Source: an uncultured Thermoguttaceae bacterium
GTDB taxonomy: Bacteria > Planctomycetota > Planctomycetia > Pirellulales > Thermoguttaceae
Assembly: GCA_934725735.1 (NCBI GenBank)
Contig: CAKVCP010000135.1
Location: 1 to 5,587, forward strand
Direction of reading: 5' to 3'
Length of the DNA: 5,587 bases
The notes beneath the pieces are model-generated. The model had not been told where the DNA came from. It saw nothing but the letters and a program-made list of their open reading frames with translations, and ran no database searches. The position numbers and the translations under genes are program-made. Below are positions 1 through 5,587 of the stretch, piece after piece; position 1 is the first letter of the stretch; every line of letters starts with the position of its first letter.

Positions 1-1254
1 TAAGGCGACAAGCCCCGTCCCCAAGCCAACGATAGAGGCAGCGACTGGGATAATATCTGCAAGGACTTCCAAAGGCGCTAGGATCGCTTTGATTCCAGCA
101 AAGATCAGGAATAAGCCGACGACGCGTAATAGCCACGCCATCATTTTATTCTGTTTTTGGGCGGACTGGATCATGCTATCAAGCGATTTAATTCCTGCGG
201 ATTGAAGGAATACGCTTCCCGTAGCCGCCTGATAACTTATGAGTTGATCGCCATGTTGTTGGGCGACGAAAGTCGTCGGCGCGGGAGTCGCGACATACTT
301 GAAGGAGACGCGAATGTCTCCGATCTTAACGTTTGAAGGATCGCCGAAGTAATATCCCTTTCCAGATTGCACGAATTTCTGAGGAGTCGCGGTCGCGGCA
401 AGGGATAATTCGTTGGACGTCGAGATTGTTTGATTTGCTGGCGCGGGCGTCGAGACTTGAGCGTTCGCCGTTGAGGGATCAGACGAGAGCGAAATTGTTG
501 GGGCGGCTTCTTGGGCTGGGGAAACGGTGAAATCTTGCGCAACTTTTTCAGCGGTTTGAGCCGCTTGGTATGTTGTGGGCGCTAATTCTGGAATTTCTGG
601 CGCAACTTCCGTCGGGGCTCCTTCCGTTGAGGCTCCTTCTGTTGAGGTTCCTTCCGTTGTCGAACCGGCGATAGCTGTCACGTCCAACTCCTCTTCAGGA
701 CCAAGATTCTCGATTTGCTCCGACGTCAATGAAAAAGCGCCGAGATTCGCGTTCGCCGCAACAAATTCTTCGCTGACAAACGGCATTGCCGCAGGATTTT
801 CGTGTCCGGCTTCTTTGAAAGCCGAAGAATCGATAAGGGTTGGCGACCACGTTTTGGAATACGTATAGGTTGTGACTTCTTTTTCCCCGCCCCCGGACGT
901 ACGTTCTTTTTTGGTCTCCCGGTTTTCCTGCCATTGATACATTTCAACGTTACGAACAAGCTTTAGGGCGTTGATGTTCACGTTGAAGTCGGGATCGGAA
1001 AGAATGGAGTCTGTCGTAACGTCTCCGGAAAGGTGAATAACTTTGTCTTCGTTGGCGGCGTCTATGGAATCCGATTTAACTGAAACGGCGAGGCTTCCTG
1101 TTTCTGTAAGGGCCTTTTCACGTTTAATCGTCTTCCCTTCGTTCCAGAAGAGGAGGGCAATTGACGCTATAATGAGGACGAAACCGAATAGAATACCTTT
1201 GAAGGATTGTCCCACTCGAGATCCCCACGATGTGTTGGTTTCTTCGACGTGCAT
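1..1254 (-). CDS. TMEM43-family membrane protein, 3' end cut by window
   Basis: The reading frame is open for 418 codons from ATG at 1254 to the left edge, so the C-terminus is missing. The N-terminus has a short polar head, then a membrane segment at residues 20-37 followed by LLFWNEG-K-T (34-42), the family hallmark. The VEMYQWQE stretch (near 104-111), the NPAAMPF and LGAFSLT blocks (about 154-177), GYYFGDP (300-306) and a second hydrophobic cluster (about 373-418, with APLEVLADIIP and GLGTGL) all follow in the order known for TMEM43 proteins (DUF1625). The family's biochemical role in bacteria is not established; human TMEM43 is an integral membrane protein of the inner nuclear envelope. 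A Thr/Ala/Pro/Ser-rich stretch at about 196-298 separates LDV from GYYFG and looks like an insertion. The ribosome site is weak (AAGAAAG upstream). The family call is strong; the function is unknown. Confidence 0.9.
   Translation of the reverse strand, partial: MHVEETNTSWGSRVGQSFKGILFGFVLIIASIALLFWNEGKTIKREKALTETGSLAVSVKSDSIDAANEDKVIHLSGDVTTDSILSDPDFNVNINALKLVRNVEMYQWQENRETKKERTSGGGEKEVTTYTYSKTWSPTLIDSSAFKEAGHENPAAMPFVSEEFVAANANLGAFSLTSEQIENLGPEEELDVTAIAGSTTEGTSTEGASTEGAPTEVAPEIPELAPTTYQAAQTAEKVAQDFTVSPAQEAAPTISLSSDPSTANAQVSTPAPANQTISTSNELSLAATATPQKFVQSGKGYYFGDPSNVKIGDIRVSFKYVATPAPTTFVAQQHGDQLISYQAATGSVFLQSAGIKSLDSMIQSAQKQNKMMAWLLRVVGLFLIFAGIKAILAPLEVLADIIPVAASIVGLGTGLVAL
602..661 (-). repeat. 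15-nt tandem repeat inside the TMEM43-family gene
   Basis: Three consecutive 15-nt units (617-631, 632-646, 647-661) differ at only a few bases, and a fourth degenerate unit (602-616) precedes them. Read on the minus strand in frame they encode a pentapeptide repeat of type S-T-E-G-A within residues 199-218. The unit length is a multiple of three, so copy-number changes would keep the frame. It lies at the start of the low-complexity, probably extracytoplasmic or linker region of the protein. Confidence 0.8.
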
Positions 1255-1271
1255 GTGTAAACTTTCTTAAT

Positions 1272-1300
1272 ATTGTAGGGAAAACTGATATTAAAGCCAA
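1272..1300 (-). promoter_or_regulatory. Candidate promoter of the TMEM43-family gene
   Basis: On the minus strand TTGGCT (1300-1295) and TACAAT (1277-1272) are separated by 17 nt, a fair match to a sigma-70 type promoter. It would give a very short leader before ATG at 1254. The -35 element overlaps the base of the hairpin at 1299-1355. This is pattern matching only, and promoter rules in this lineage may differ. Confidence 0.25.
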
Positions 1301-1355
1301 AACGCAACCGCCTAAAAGTGTGCGTGACAGTACATTTTAGAGACGATTGCGTTTC
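1299..1355 (-). terminator. Terminator-like hairpin after the oxidoreductase gene
   Basis: AAACGCAATCG (1354-1344) pairs with CGGTTGCGTTT (1310-1300). On minus-strand RNA all 11 positions pair, one as G-U, whereas plus-strand RNA would have an A-C mismatch. A second inner helix CTAAAA/TTTTAG stacks above it with a large loop. The 3' arm runs into a short TTTT and then GGCTTT, a weak U-tract. It sits about 65 nt after the stop codon of the oxidoreductase gene, so termination is the simplest reading. The short U-tract keeps confidence moderate. Confidence 0.4.
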
Positions 1356-1420
1356 CTTTCTGTTTTCAAACGCGCAACGTTAACGGAACGGATAATACCG
1401 CGAAATTATACGGAGTTAGT

Positions 1421-2737
1421 TTAGTCCAGATAACCCCATCCCTCGCCGGGAATCGCGATCTTGTAGCGTCCGCGTTCATCAGGAAGCGTAGGAGGTACGG
1501 CGTCCCAAGAAAGTTCGGACGGTTTATCGCCGACAGACGCGAGCATTTCATCCCAAGTTACATATTGTCCGGTATAAGCGGCCAGACGTCCAAGGATTGC
1601 CGCGCCCGTGGAGTTGGTCATGTAACCGACGTTGTTGACGTAGGTTTCACCGCCGCTGCGAACAGCGTCGATAAGTACTTTGTGTTCAACGACATAACCG
1701 GATACGGAACCTCTAGGGATCTTCGTTTCATTGCCGTCGTTGAAAATGCTCGCGACCGATTCAAGATTGCCGATAACCGCGTGACCTTTGGAGCCGTTAA
1801 TAGTCGTTGTTCCGCGGCTGAAGGCGCCGTTAATTTGTCTTGAGAACGCGTAAAGGGAACGACCGTCTTCGAATTCATAAACCGTAGCCATCGAGTCGTA
1901 CATATCGCCCGTATCAGCTCCACGACGAGCGAGGCGTCCGCCAAGAGAGTAAGCGCCCTTCGGCTGAGCGTCGTTGAAGGACCAAAGAGCTATATCGAGC
2001 TGGTGAATGGTGACGTCGTTGATGAATTCGCTGGCGATCCAGTTGAAATTCAGCCAGTTGGTCATCTGATACTGCATTTCGTTTTGACCTTCAGTTCGGG
2101 GACGTCTCCAGCATCCGCCGCCCATGCGATCGCCGCGAGCGGTGACGACTTCGCCGATAGCGCCGTCTTGGATACGCTTCATGGTTTCTTGAGCGGAAGC
2201 GCCGTAACGATTCACGAGTCCGCCGACGACGTTGAGTCCCTTCTTGCGCGCTTCTTCGCCCGCTTCTTGAATCATTCTGATTCCTTCGCCGTCAACTGCG
2301 ACGGGTTTTTCCGCAAAGATATGTTTTCCAGCGGCGACGGCTTCCTTGAACATCTGAGGACGGAAGAACTGGGGAGAAGTAAGGAGGACAATGTCAATGT
2401 CGCTTTCAAGAACCTTCTTGTACGCGTCAAAGCCGATAAAGAAGCTGTCTTCATTAACGGCGATACGATCGCCCCATTTGGCTTTGAGTCCGTCCATTTG
2501 AGCGGAAGCGCGCTTCTGATCGACGTCCGCAGCAACGACGAGTTTGACGTTATCGTCGGCAGTGAGGGCGTTGTCGACAGCGCCGCATCCACGACCGCCG
2601 CAACCGACGATACCGAGCTTGAGTGCGTTGTTTTCACTCGCGTGCACTCGAGGAGAGACAAGGGTGGAAGAGGTGGCTACCGCAGCGGAAAGAACCGCGC
2701 TATTGACAAGAAATTTACGACGAGAATGCACGTTCAT
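1421..2737 (-). CDS. Tat-exported Gfo/Idh/MocA-family oxidoreductase
   Basis: This 438-residue protein is probably an NAD(P)-dependent oxidoreductase acting on a sugar or related polyol outside the cytoplasm; the substrate cannot be read from sequence. Residues 5-10 (SRRKFL), then a hydrophobic stretch and VHA-S near 31-34, make a twin-arginine signal. The Rossmann fold starts at LGIVGCGGRG (41-50), with the acidic end of strand 2 near D71. The family EKP motif is at 143-145, with K144 the usual catalytic lysine. The C-terminal domain has NDVTIHQLDIALW (240-252; H245 and D248 are likely active-site residues), a GTTTINGSKG block (309-318) and AAYTGQYVTWDEML (386-399), typical of planctomycete paralogues. 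The start at 2737 is supported by AGGAGT (2748-2743) six bases upstream. Length is normal. No sugar-metabolism neighbour is present in the window, so it may stand alone. Confidence 0.93.
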   Translation of the reverse strand: MNVHSRRKFLVNSAVLSAAVATSSTLVSPRVHASENNALKLGIVGCGGRGCGAVDNALTADDNVKLVVAADVDQKRASAQMDGLKAKWGDRIAVNEDSFFIGFDAYKKVLESDIDIVLLTSPQFFRPQMFKEAVAAGKHIFAEKPVAVDGEGIRMIQEAGEEARKKGLNVVGGLVNRYGASAQETMKRIQDGAIGEVVTARGDRMGGGCWRRPRTEGQNEMQYQMTNWLNFNWIASEFINDVTIHQLDIALWSFNDAQPKGAYSLGGRLARRGADTGDMYDSMATVYEFEDGRSLYAFSRQINGAFSRGTTTINGSKGHAVIGNLESVASIFNDGNETKIPRGSVSGYVVEHKVLIDAVRSGGETYVNNVGYMTNSTGAAILGRLAAYTGQYVTWDEMLASVGDKPSELSWDAVPPTLPDERGRYKIAIPGEGWGYLD

Positions 2738-2824
2738 GTGTGACTCCTGCGCTTATGTTAAATGGCCTAAATATAGGGGAAAGGTTTTTTAATAAATCAG
2801 CTTATGGTTAAGCAGGTATTATGA

Positions 2825-2853
2825 ATTTTAACTTTGTTTCCGTCGTTAATCAA
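2825..2853 (-). promoter_or_regulatory. Candidate promoter of the oxidoreductase gene
   Basis: Minus-strand TTGATT (2853-2848) and TAAAAT (2830-2825) are separated by exactly 17 nt, a reasonable sigma-70 type match. It would give a leader of about 80 nt before ATG at 2737. The -35 element lies within the left arm of the nested inverted repeat at 2844-2893, so a regulator bound there could block it. A second, weaker -10-like TATATT lies at 2775-2770. Confidence 0.35.
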
Positions 2854-2893
2854 GTTTTTGTCACATTTTTAAGATTAAAAACGTAAATTAACG
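2844..2893. repeat. Nested inverted repeat in the divergent intergenic region
   Basis: Outer arms CGTTAAT (2844-2850) and ATTAACG (2887-2893) are perfect complements. Inside them GTTTTT (2854-2859) and AAAAAC (2877-2882) are also perfect, separated from the outer arms by 3 and 4 nt, with a 17-nt centre. It overlaps the -35 of the candidate oxidoreductase promoter, so it could be an operator. AT-rich composition makes chance a real alternative. Confidence 0.35.
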
Positions 2894-2999
2894 AGTTCCA
2901 TTCCATCTCGTACATTTATTTGTGGGAAATAGGAGCGATACGCCCGCGCTTTGAATCGACAAATAAAGGTTAATGGAGACAACATTTTTCTTTTTAGAA

Positions 3000-3042
3000 G
3001 GGATTTTTCTGAAGCTTTTTTTTCTTACCTTTTAAAAATCCC
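3000..3042. repeat. 9-bp perfect inverted repeat upstream of thrS
   Basis: GGGATTTTT (3000-3008) and AAAAATCCC (3034-3042) are perfect complements around a 25-nt T-rich centre. Neither side is followed by a T-run after the stem, so it does not look like a terminator. It ends 9 nt before the -10-like TACAAT at 3052, over the area where a -35 would lie, which fits a binding site for a regulator of thrS. Function is inferred only from position. Confidence 0.4.
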
Positions 3043-3080
3043 CCTCGTGTGTACAATGACGTGCGTTAAATTGCGTTTCG

Positions 3081-3123
3081 CTTCATTACGACGGGCTTGT
3101 TGTAGGGCCCGTTGCGTAAGAAG
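3081..3123 (+). promoter_or_regulatory. thrS leader stem-loop, possible ThrRS autoregulatory operator
   Basis: A long hairpin forms 43 to 85 nt before the thrS start. CUUC (3081-3084) pairs with GAAG (3120-3123). After a bulged A, UUACG (3086-3090) pairs with CGUAA (3115-3119). After a UG bulge, ACGGGC (3091-3096) pairs with GCCCGU (3107-3112). This is 15 Watson-Crick pairs closing the loop UUGUUGUAGG. The loop can be read as U-UGU-A, the arrangement around a threonine anticodon. In E. coli, ThrRS represses its own translation by binding a leader hairpin that mimics the tRNA-Thr anticodon arm. The stem is seen directly; the operator role is an inference from that precedent. Confidence 0.5.
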
Positions 3124-3165
3124 TTTTGCGGATGTTGAAAATCTTGCTTTACGAAGGCGTTTGAG

Positions 3166-5148
3166 ATGTTGAAGGTTGTTCTTCCCGACGGTTCTGAAAA
3201 ATCATACGAAAAGAACGTGCGTCCTCTGGACGTGGCGTTAGAAATTGGCGCGGGTTTGGCCAAAGCGACTGTGGCTGCTGTGGCAACGACGCCCGACGTT
3301 CTTGATGAAATGGGTCGTCCTGTATCGAAAACCCTCTCCGCAACTGATATGCTTCCCGAAAGCGGCGTCGTTCAGCTCCGTCTTTTGACCAAAAAGGATC
3401 AGGAAGCGCTTGATATCATGCGTCACTCATGCGCGCATGTGATGGCGCGCGCGGTGACGCGCCTCTTTTCCGGGGTTCAGCTTGCCTTTGGTCCTACCAC
3501 CGAAAACGGTTTCTATTACGACTTCTGGAAAGAGACTCCTTTTACTGAGGAGGACTTTGCGAAAATCGAGGCCGAGATGGCGAAGATCATCAAGGAAGAC
3601 GAACCGTTTGAACGTATTGAAATGAAGCGGGACGAAGCGATCGAGCTACTCAAGGGGATGGGGCAGACCCTAAAGATTGAACATCTCGAAACAGGGCTTC
3701 AAGAGAACGAAGTCGTTTCGTTTTATCGTCAGGGCGAATTCCTTGATCTTTGCCGCGGTCCTCATATCCCCTCCGCTAAATTTATCGGCGCGTTTAAATT
3801 AACGGCGACTTCTTCCGCTTATTGGAAAGGCGATTCTAGTCGTCAACAATTGTGCCGCGTCTATGGGACGGCGTTCTTTGATAAAAAGGAGCTTGACGCG
3901 CACCTTAAGCAAATTGAGGAAGCCAAGAAACGCGACCATCGTGTTCTTGGTAAAAAGCATGAACTGTTCATGGTTGATCCTCGCGTTGGTTCTGGTTTGG
4001 TTGTGTGGTTGCCAAAGGGAGCCGTCGTTCGCAAGCAACTTGAGAATTTCATCTACGAAGAGCTCATTAAACGCGATTATCAGCCGATGTACTCTCCAGT
4101 CATCTGCCGCGTGGAGCTTTTTGAGACGTCCGGTCACTATCCCTACTATGCCGATAGTCAATTCCCACCGATTACAGTCGACGACGGCGATCGATATCTC
4201 CTTCGTCCTATGAACTGTCCTTTGCACGTGATGGTTTATGAGTCTAAACCTCGTAGCTACCGTGAATTGCCCTTGCGTCTCGCCGAGTTTGGAAACGTCC
4301 ATCGTTTTGAACAGTCTGGCGAATTGAGCGGTCTCACTCGCGTTCGCGGTTTTACTCAAGACGACGCGCATATCTTCTGTACTGAAGAGCAAGTGGAAAC
4401 CGAGTTCAAAAACTGCGTTGATATGACTTTGAAAGTCCTCAAAACGATGGGATTTGATGATTACGAGGTTCGTTTGAGTTTCCGTGATTGGACGAGCTCC
4501 AAATACGTTGGCGACGCCGAGGTCTGGAAGAAGGCTCAAAGTTCTCTTGAACGCGCGTGCCGCGAGATGGATCTTCCTAAGCTTGAGATCGCGGAAGGCG
4601 AGGCTGCTTTCTATGGGCCTAAGGCTGACTTTATCGTTCGCGACTGCCTTGGCCGAAAGTGGCAGCTTGGTACCATTCAGCTGGACTACAATCTCCCGTC
4701 TCCGCAACGCTTCAATTTGAAGTACGTTGGACCTGACGGCGAGTTGCATCAACCCGTCATGATCCACCGCGCGCCGTTTGGTTCTTTCGAGCGCTTTACC
4801 GGTATTCTTATTGAACATTTTGCCGCCGCGTTCCCGCTTTGGTTGGCTCCGGAACAAGTTCGCGTTCTTTCGATTAGCGAAAAATACGAGGAGTATGCGA
4901 AGAAGGTAGCGAGTCAATTGAAAGACGCCGGTATCCGCGTCAAGTTAGATTTGAGCGCGGAAAAGATTGGCGCGAAGATCCGTTTAGGACGTAACGATCT
5001 CATTCCTTATCTGTGCGTTGTTGGAGCAAAGGAAGAAGAAACGGGCTCTGTCGCCGTGCGCGGAAGAAAACAAGGCGAGATGGGGGCCGTTGAGGTAGGC
5101 GCCTTTATTGAAAGCCTAAAAGAAGAGATTGCGAGTCGTTCGCTTTGA
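3166..5148 (+). CDS. thrS: Threonyl-tRNA synthetase
   Basis: This cytoplasmic class II synthetase of 660 residues charges tRNA-Thr with threonine. It has all expected domains. The N-terminal TGS domain begins LKVVLPDGS (2-10). The editing domain, which hydrolyses Ser-tRNA-Thr, carries HSCAH (87-91) and DLCRGPH (194-200, with C196 and H200). The catalytic core has the zinc ligands C351 (MNCPLH), H402 (QDDAH) and H534 (VMIHRA), motif 2 HRFEQSG (R380, E382) and motif 3 GSFERF (R543). The anticodon-binding domain runs from about 550 to the end and includes AEKIGAKIR (598-606). Length is normal. An in-frame stop at 3136 and the lack of another in-frame ATG fix the start at 3166; the ribosome site AAGG (3154-3157) is modest. 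The leader hairpin at 3081-3123 suggests translational autoregulation. It appears to be transcribed alone. Confidence 0.98.
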   Translation: MLKVVLPDGSEKSYEKNVRPLDVALEIGAGLAKATVAAVATTPDVLDEMGRPVSKTLSATDMLPESGVVQLRLLTKKDQEALDIMRHSCAHVMARAVTRLFSGVQLAFGPTTENGFYYDFWKETPFTEEDFAKIEAEMAKIIKEDEPFERIEMKRDEAIELLKGMGQTLKIEHLETGLQENEVVSFYRQGEFLDLCRGPHIPSAKFIGAFKLTATSSAYWKGDSSRQQLCRVYGTAFFDKKELDAHLKQIEEAKKRDHRVLGKKHELFMVDPRVGSGLVVWLPKGAVVRKQLENFIYEELIKRDYQPMYSPVICRVELFETSGHYPYYADSQFPPITVDDGDRYLLRPMNCPLHVMVYESKPRSYRELPLRLAEFGNVHRFEQSGELSGLTRVRGFTQDDAHIFCTEEQVETEFKNCVDMTLKVLKTMGFDDYEVRLSFRDWTSSKYVGDAEVWKKAQSSLERACREMDLPKLEIAEGEAAFYGPKADFIVRDCLGRKWQLGTIQLDYNLPSPQRFNLKYVGPDGELHQPVMIHRAPFGSFERFTGILIEHFAAAFPLWLAPEQVRVLSISEKYEEYAKKVASQLKDAGIRVKLDLSAEKIGAKIRLGRNDLIPYLCVVGAKEEETGSVAVRGRKQGEMGAVEVGAFIESLKEEIASRSL

Positions 5149-5152
5149 TAAA

Positions 5153-5206
5153 AGAACGGTTTTCGAGACGTCGAAACGTTTTGAAGACCGTTAAGCCTCA
5201 TTTTTT
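5153..5206 (+). terminator. Terminator-like structure after thrS
   Basis: Four bases after the thrS stop, TTTCGA (5161-5166) and TCGAAA (5171-5176) form a perfect stem around a GACG tetraloop. The stem continues below a 2-nt bulge with AAGAACG against CGTTTT (5153-5158 with 5177-5182, one G-U). As an alternative lower stem, AACGGT (5155-5160) is a perfect complement of ACCGTT (5187-5192), and T6 follows at 5201-5206. Neither fold has a long U-tract directly after the stem, so termination is probable from position but not certain. Confidence 0.45.
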
Positions 5207-5235
5207 AAAAGATTACAATCATTATTTTGGTCTTT

Positions 5236-5277
5236 ATTTGTTCTTTTTAGAAGTATTGTCTTCTGAAAAGGGCGAAT
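5236..5277 (+). ncRNA. 18-bp RNA hairpin downstream of thrS
   Basis: Positions 5236-5253 pair without interruption with 5260-5277 around the 6-nt loop UAUUGU. The 11 inner pairs (5243-5253 with 5260-5270) contain one U-G, and three more U-G pairs extend the stem outward. All four wobbles are U on the left and G on the right, so the helix is continuous only in plus-strand RNA. It is not followed by a T-run. It may be part of a small RNA or of the leader of the gene starting at 5425. The left arm is T-rich, which makes wobble pairing easier by chance. Confidence 0.4.
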
Positions 5278-5288
5278 TGGTTATATGT

Positions 5289-5359
5289 GGCAACCTTGCA
5301 GAGGAAGCGGTTCTCTGTGTCAAGTCAGCGCTTGCTCGCGTTTGCGAGTAAAGGTTGCC
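5289..5359 (+). ncRNA. 71-nt multi-branched RNA-like structure of unknown family
   Basis: A perfect 9-bp stem joins GGCAACCTT (5289-5297) to AAGGTTGCC (5351-5359). Inside it are two further hairpins. The first is CAGAG-(G)-AA (5299-5306) with TTCTCTG (5311-5317) and loop GCGG. The second is TGCTCGC (5333-5339) with GCGAGTA (5344-5350) and loop GTTT, with one G-U that pairs only in plus-strand RNA. CAAG (5321-5324) and CTTG (5331-5334) can form a short extra arm, which would make a four-way junction. It is not a tRNA: there is no T-loop consensus or D-loop GG, and the closing stem has 9 bp. It lies 65 nt before the gene at 5425, so it could be a regulatory leader, a small RNA, or a remnant of a small mobile repeat. 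I do not recognise it. Confidence 0.4.
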
Positions 5360-5369
5360 TGGTTTTGAT

Positions 5370-5402
5370 GAAAAGCATAGGTTTTTCGTGATAACAGCTT
5401 TT
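5370..5402 (+). repeat. Competing short hairpins before the lipoprotein-like gene
   Basis: AAAAGC (5371-5376) complements GCTTTT (5397-5402). The same left arm, GAAAA (5370-5374), can instead pair with TTTTC (5383-5387), and AAAA (5371-5374) with TTTT (5363-5366). Mutually exclusive folds just upstream of a ribosome site are what an attenuator would show, but these stems are short and AT-rich and may be chance. Confidence 0.2.
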
Positions 5403-5424
5403 ACGTGAGTGAGGATCAAAAAGG

Positions 5425-5587
5425 ATGCGGACTCCGATGTTTGTAAAGTTTGGGTCTGGTTCTGCGTCGTGTGACGCACGACGTTATTTTCTTTCATCTG
5501 TCGTTATGTCGTTTGCTTCGTTGTCCCTGCTAGTTTGCGGGGGGTGCGCGGAACGTTCGACGACTCCGATAACGTGTTTGGCTGACC
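5425..5587 (+). CDS. Putative exported lipoprotein, 5' end only
   Basis: The frame is open from ATG at 5425 to the right edge (54 codons), and an in-frame TGA at 5410 fixes the upstream limit. The protein begins with a polar, basic region ending in ARRYFL (18-23), a hydrophobic core (about 22-37, FLSS to SLLV), then CGGC-AE (38-43). This looks like a lipoprotein signal with C41 as the likely lipidated cysteine, although the position -3 residue is Cys rather than the usual Leu or Val. The RRYFL hints at a Tat-type signal, but its second half is ordinary. A second ATG at 5437 would shorten the head. GAGG at 5411-5414 is a possible ribosome site, 10 nt upstream. The mature protein is outside the window, so no function can be given. 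Confidence 0.6.
   Translation, partial: MRTPMFVKFGSGSASCDARRYFLSSVVMSFASLSLLVCGGCAERSTTPITCLAD

Larger units (their letters stand above)
2738..3165. other. Divergent intergenic region between oxidoreductase gene and thrS
   Basis: No convincing gene is present in these 428 nt. From left to right it holds the ribosome site of the minus-strand oxidoreductase gene, that gene's candidate promoter, a nested inverted repeat, a second 9-bp inverted repeat (3000-3008 with 3034-3042), a -10-like TACAAT on the plus strand at 3052-3057 without a good -35, and the thrS leader hairpin (3081-3123). A 38-codon ATG frame from 3056 overlaps the thrS start out of frame, but has no ribosome site. Confidence 0.7.

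Noticed and set aside
2003..2743. 246-codon plus-strand frame antisense to the oxidoreductase gene
   Set aside because: It is opposite a gene with clear family motifs and an SD site, and its translation shows no recognisable domain.
2813..2826. Small hairpin near 2800-2815 (GCTTA-TGGT-TAAGC) as a terminator
   Set aside because: The stem is only 5 bp, no T-run follows, and it lies in the leader of the oxidoreductase gene.
3056..3172. 38-codon ATG frame overlapping the thrS start, considered as a leader peptide
   Set aside because: It has no ribosome site, begins within the -10-like element, and is Arg/Cys-rich rather than Thr-rich, so it does not look like an attenuation peptide.
3799..4917. 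Long 372-codon open frame antisense to thrS
   Set aside because: It lies entirely inside the well-supported thrS gene on the opposite strand, shows no recognisable family, and long antisense frames are expected from codon bias.
5145..5351. 68-codon frame from TTG overlapping the thrS stop
   Set aside because: It has a weak start codon and no recognised domain, and it runs through the hairpins, which explain the sequence better.
5289..5359. tRNA gene suggested by the cloverleaf-like fold
   Set aside because: There is no TTC-purine-A T-loop, no D-loop GG pair and no proper anticodon arm on either strand, and the closing stem has 9 bp.
5289..5359. Hammerhead ribozyme or purine riboswitch suggested by the three-way junction
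   Set aside because: The conserved CUGANGA and GAAA core of a hammerhead and the purine-aptamer junction and loop sequences are absent.

Overview
The window looks like chromosomal DNA of a bacterium with moderate GC content, most likely a planctomycete or a relative in the PVC group. The main evidence is a twin-arginine-exported Gfo/Idh/MocA oxidoreductase ending in the AYTGQ-x-VTWD signature that is very common in Planctomycetota, Verrucomicrobiota and Bacteroidota. A bacterial TMEM43-family membrane protein and a Gly/Cys-rich lipoprotein-like signal sequence fit this. The assignment is an inference from family distribution, not proof.

Layout. Two minus-strand genes fill the left half. The first, read from its start at 1254 to the left edge, encodes a TMEM43-family membrane protein (3' end cut off by the window) that carries an unusual Thr/Ala/Pro/Ser-rich insertion with a 15-nt tandem repeat. 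Upstream of it, across 166 nt containing a terminator-like hairpin, lies a complete Tat-exported Gfo/Idh/MocA oxidoreductase (1421-2737). A 428-nt, AT-rich, divergent intergenic region (2738-3165) separates it from thrS (3166-5148, plus strand), a complete class II threonyl-tRNA synthetase with TGS, editing, catalytic and anticodon-binding domains. After thrS come 276 nt dense in predicted RNA structure, then the 5' end of a plus-strand gene with a lipoprotein-like signal peptide (5425 to the right edge).

The genes are not an obvious pathway: thrS is housekeeping, and the others are envelope or exported proteins of unknown role. The points of most interest are non-coding. A 15-bp bulged hairpin in the thrS leader has a loop that can be read as U33-UGU-A37, like a threonine anticodon loop, which suggests autoregulation similar in principle to E. 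coli thrS. Downstream of thrS, an 18-bp RNA hairpin (continuous only if G-U pairs are allowed on the plus strand) and a 71-nt junction closed by a perfect 9-bp stem suggest a structured leader or small RNA before the lipoprotein-like gene. I do not recognise this structure as a known RNA family. All structures were found by eye, without energy calculations or alignments.
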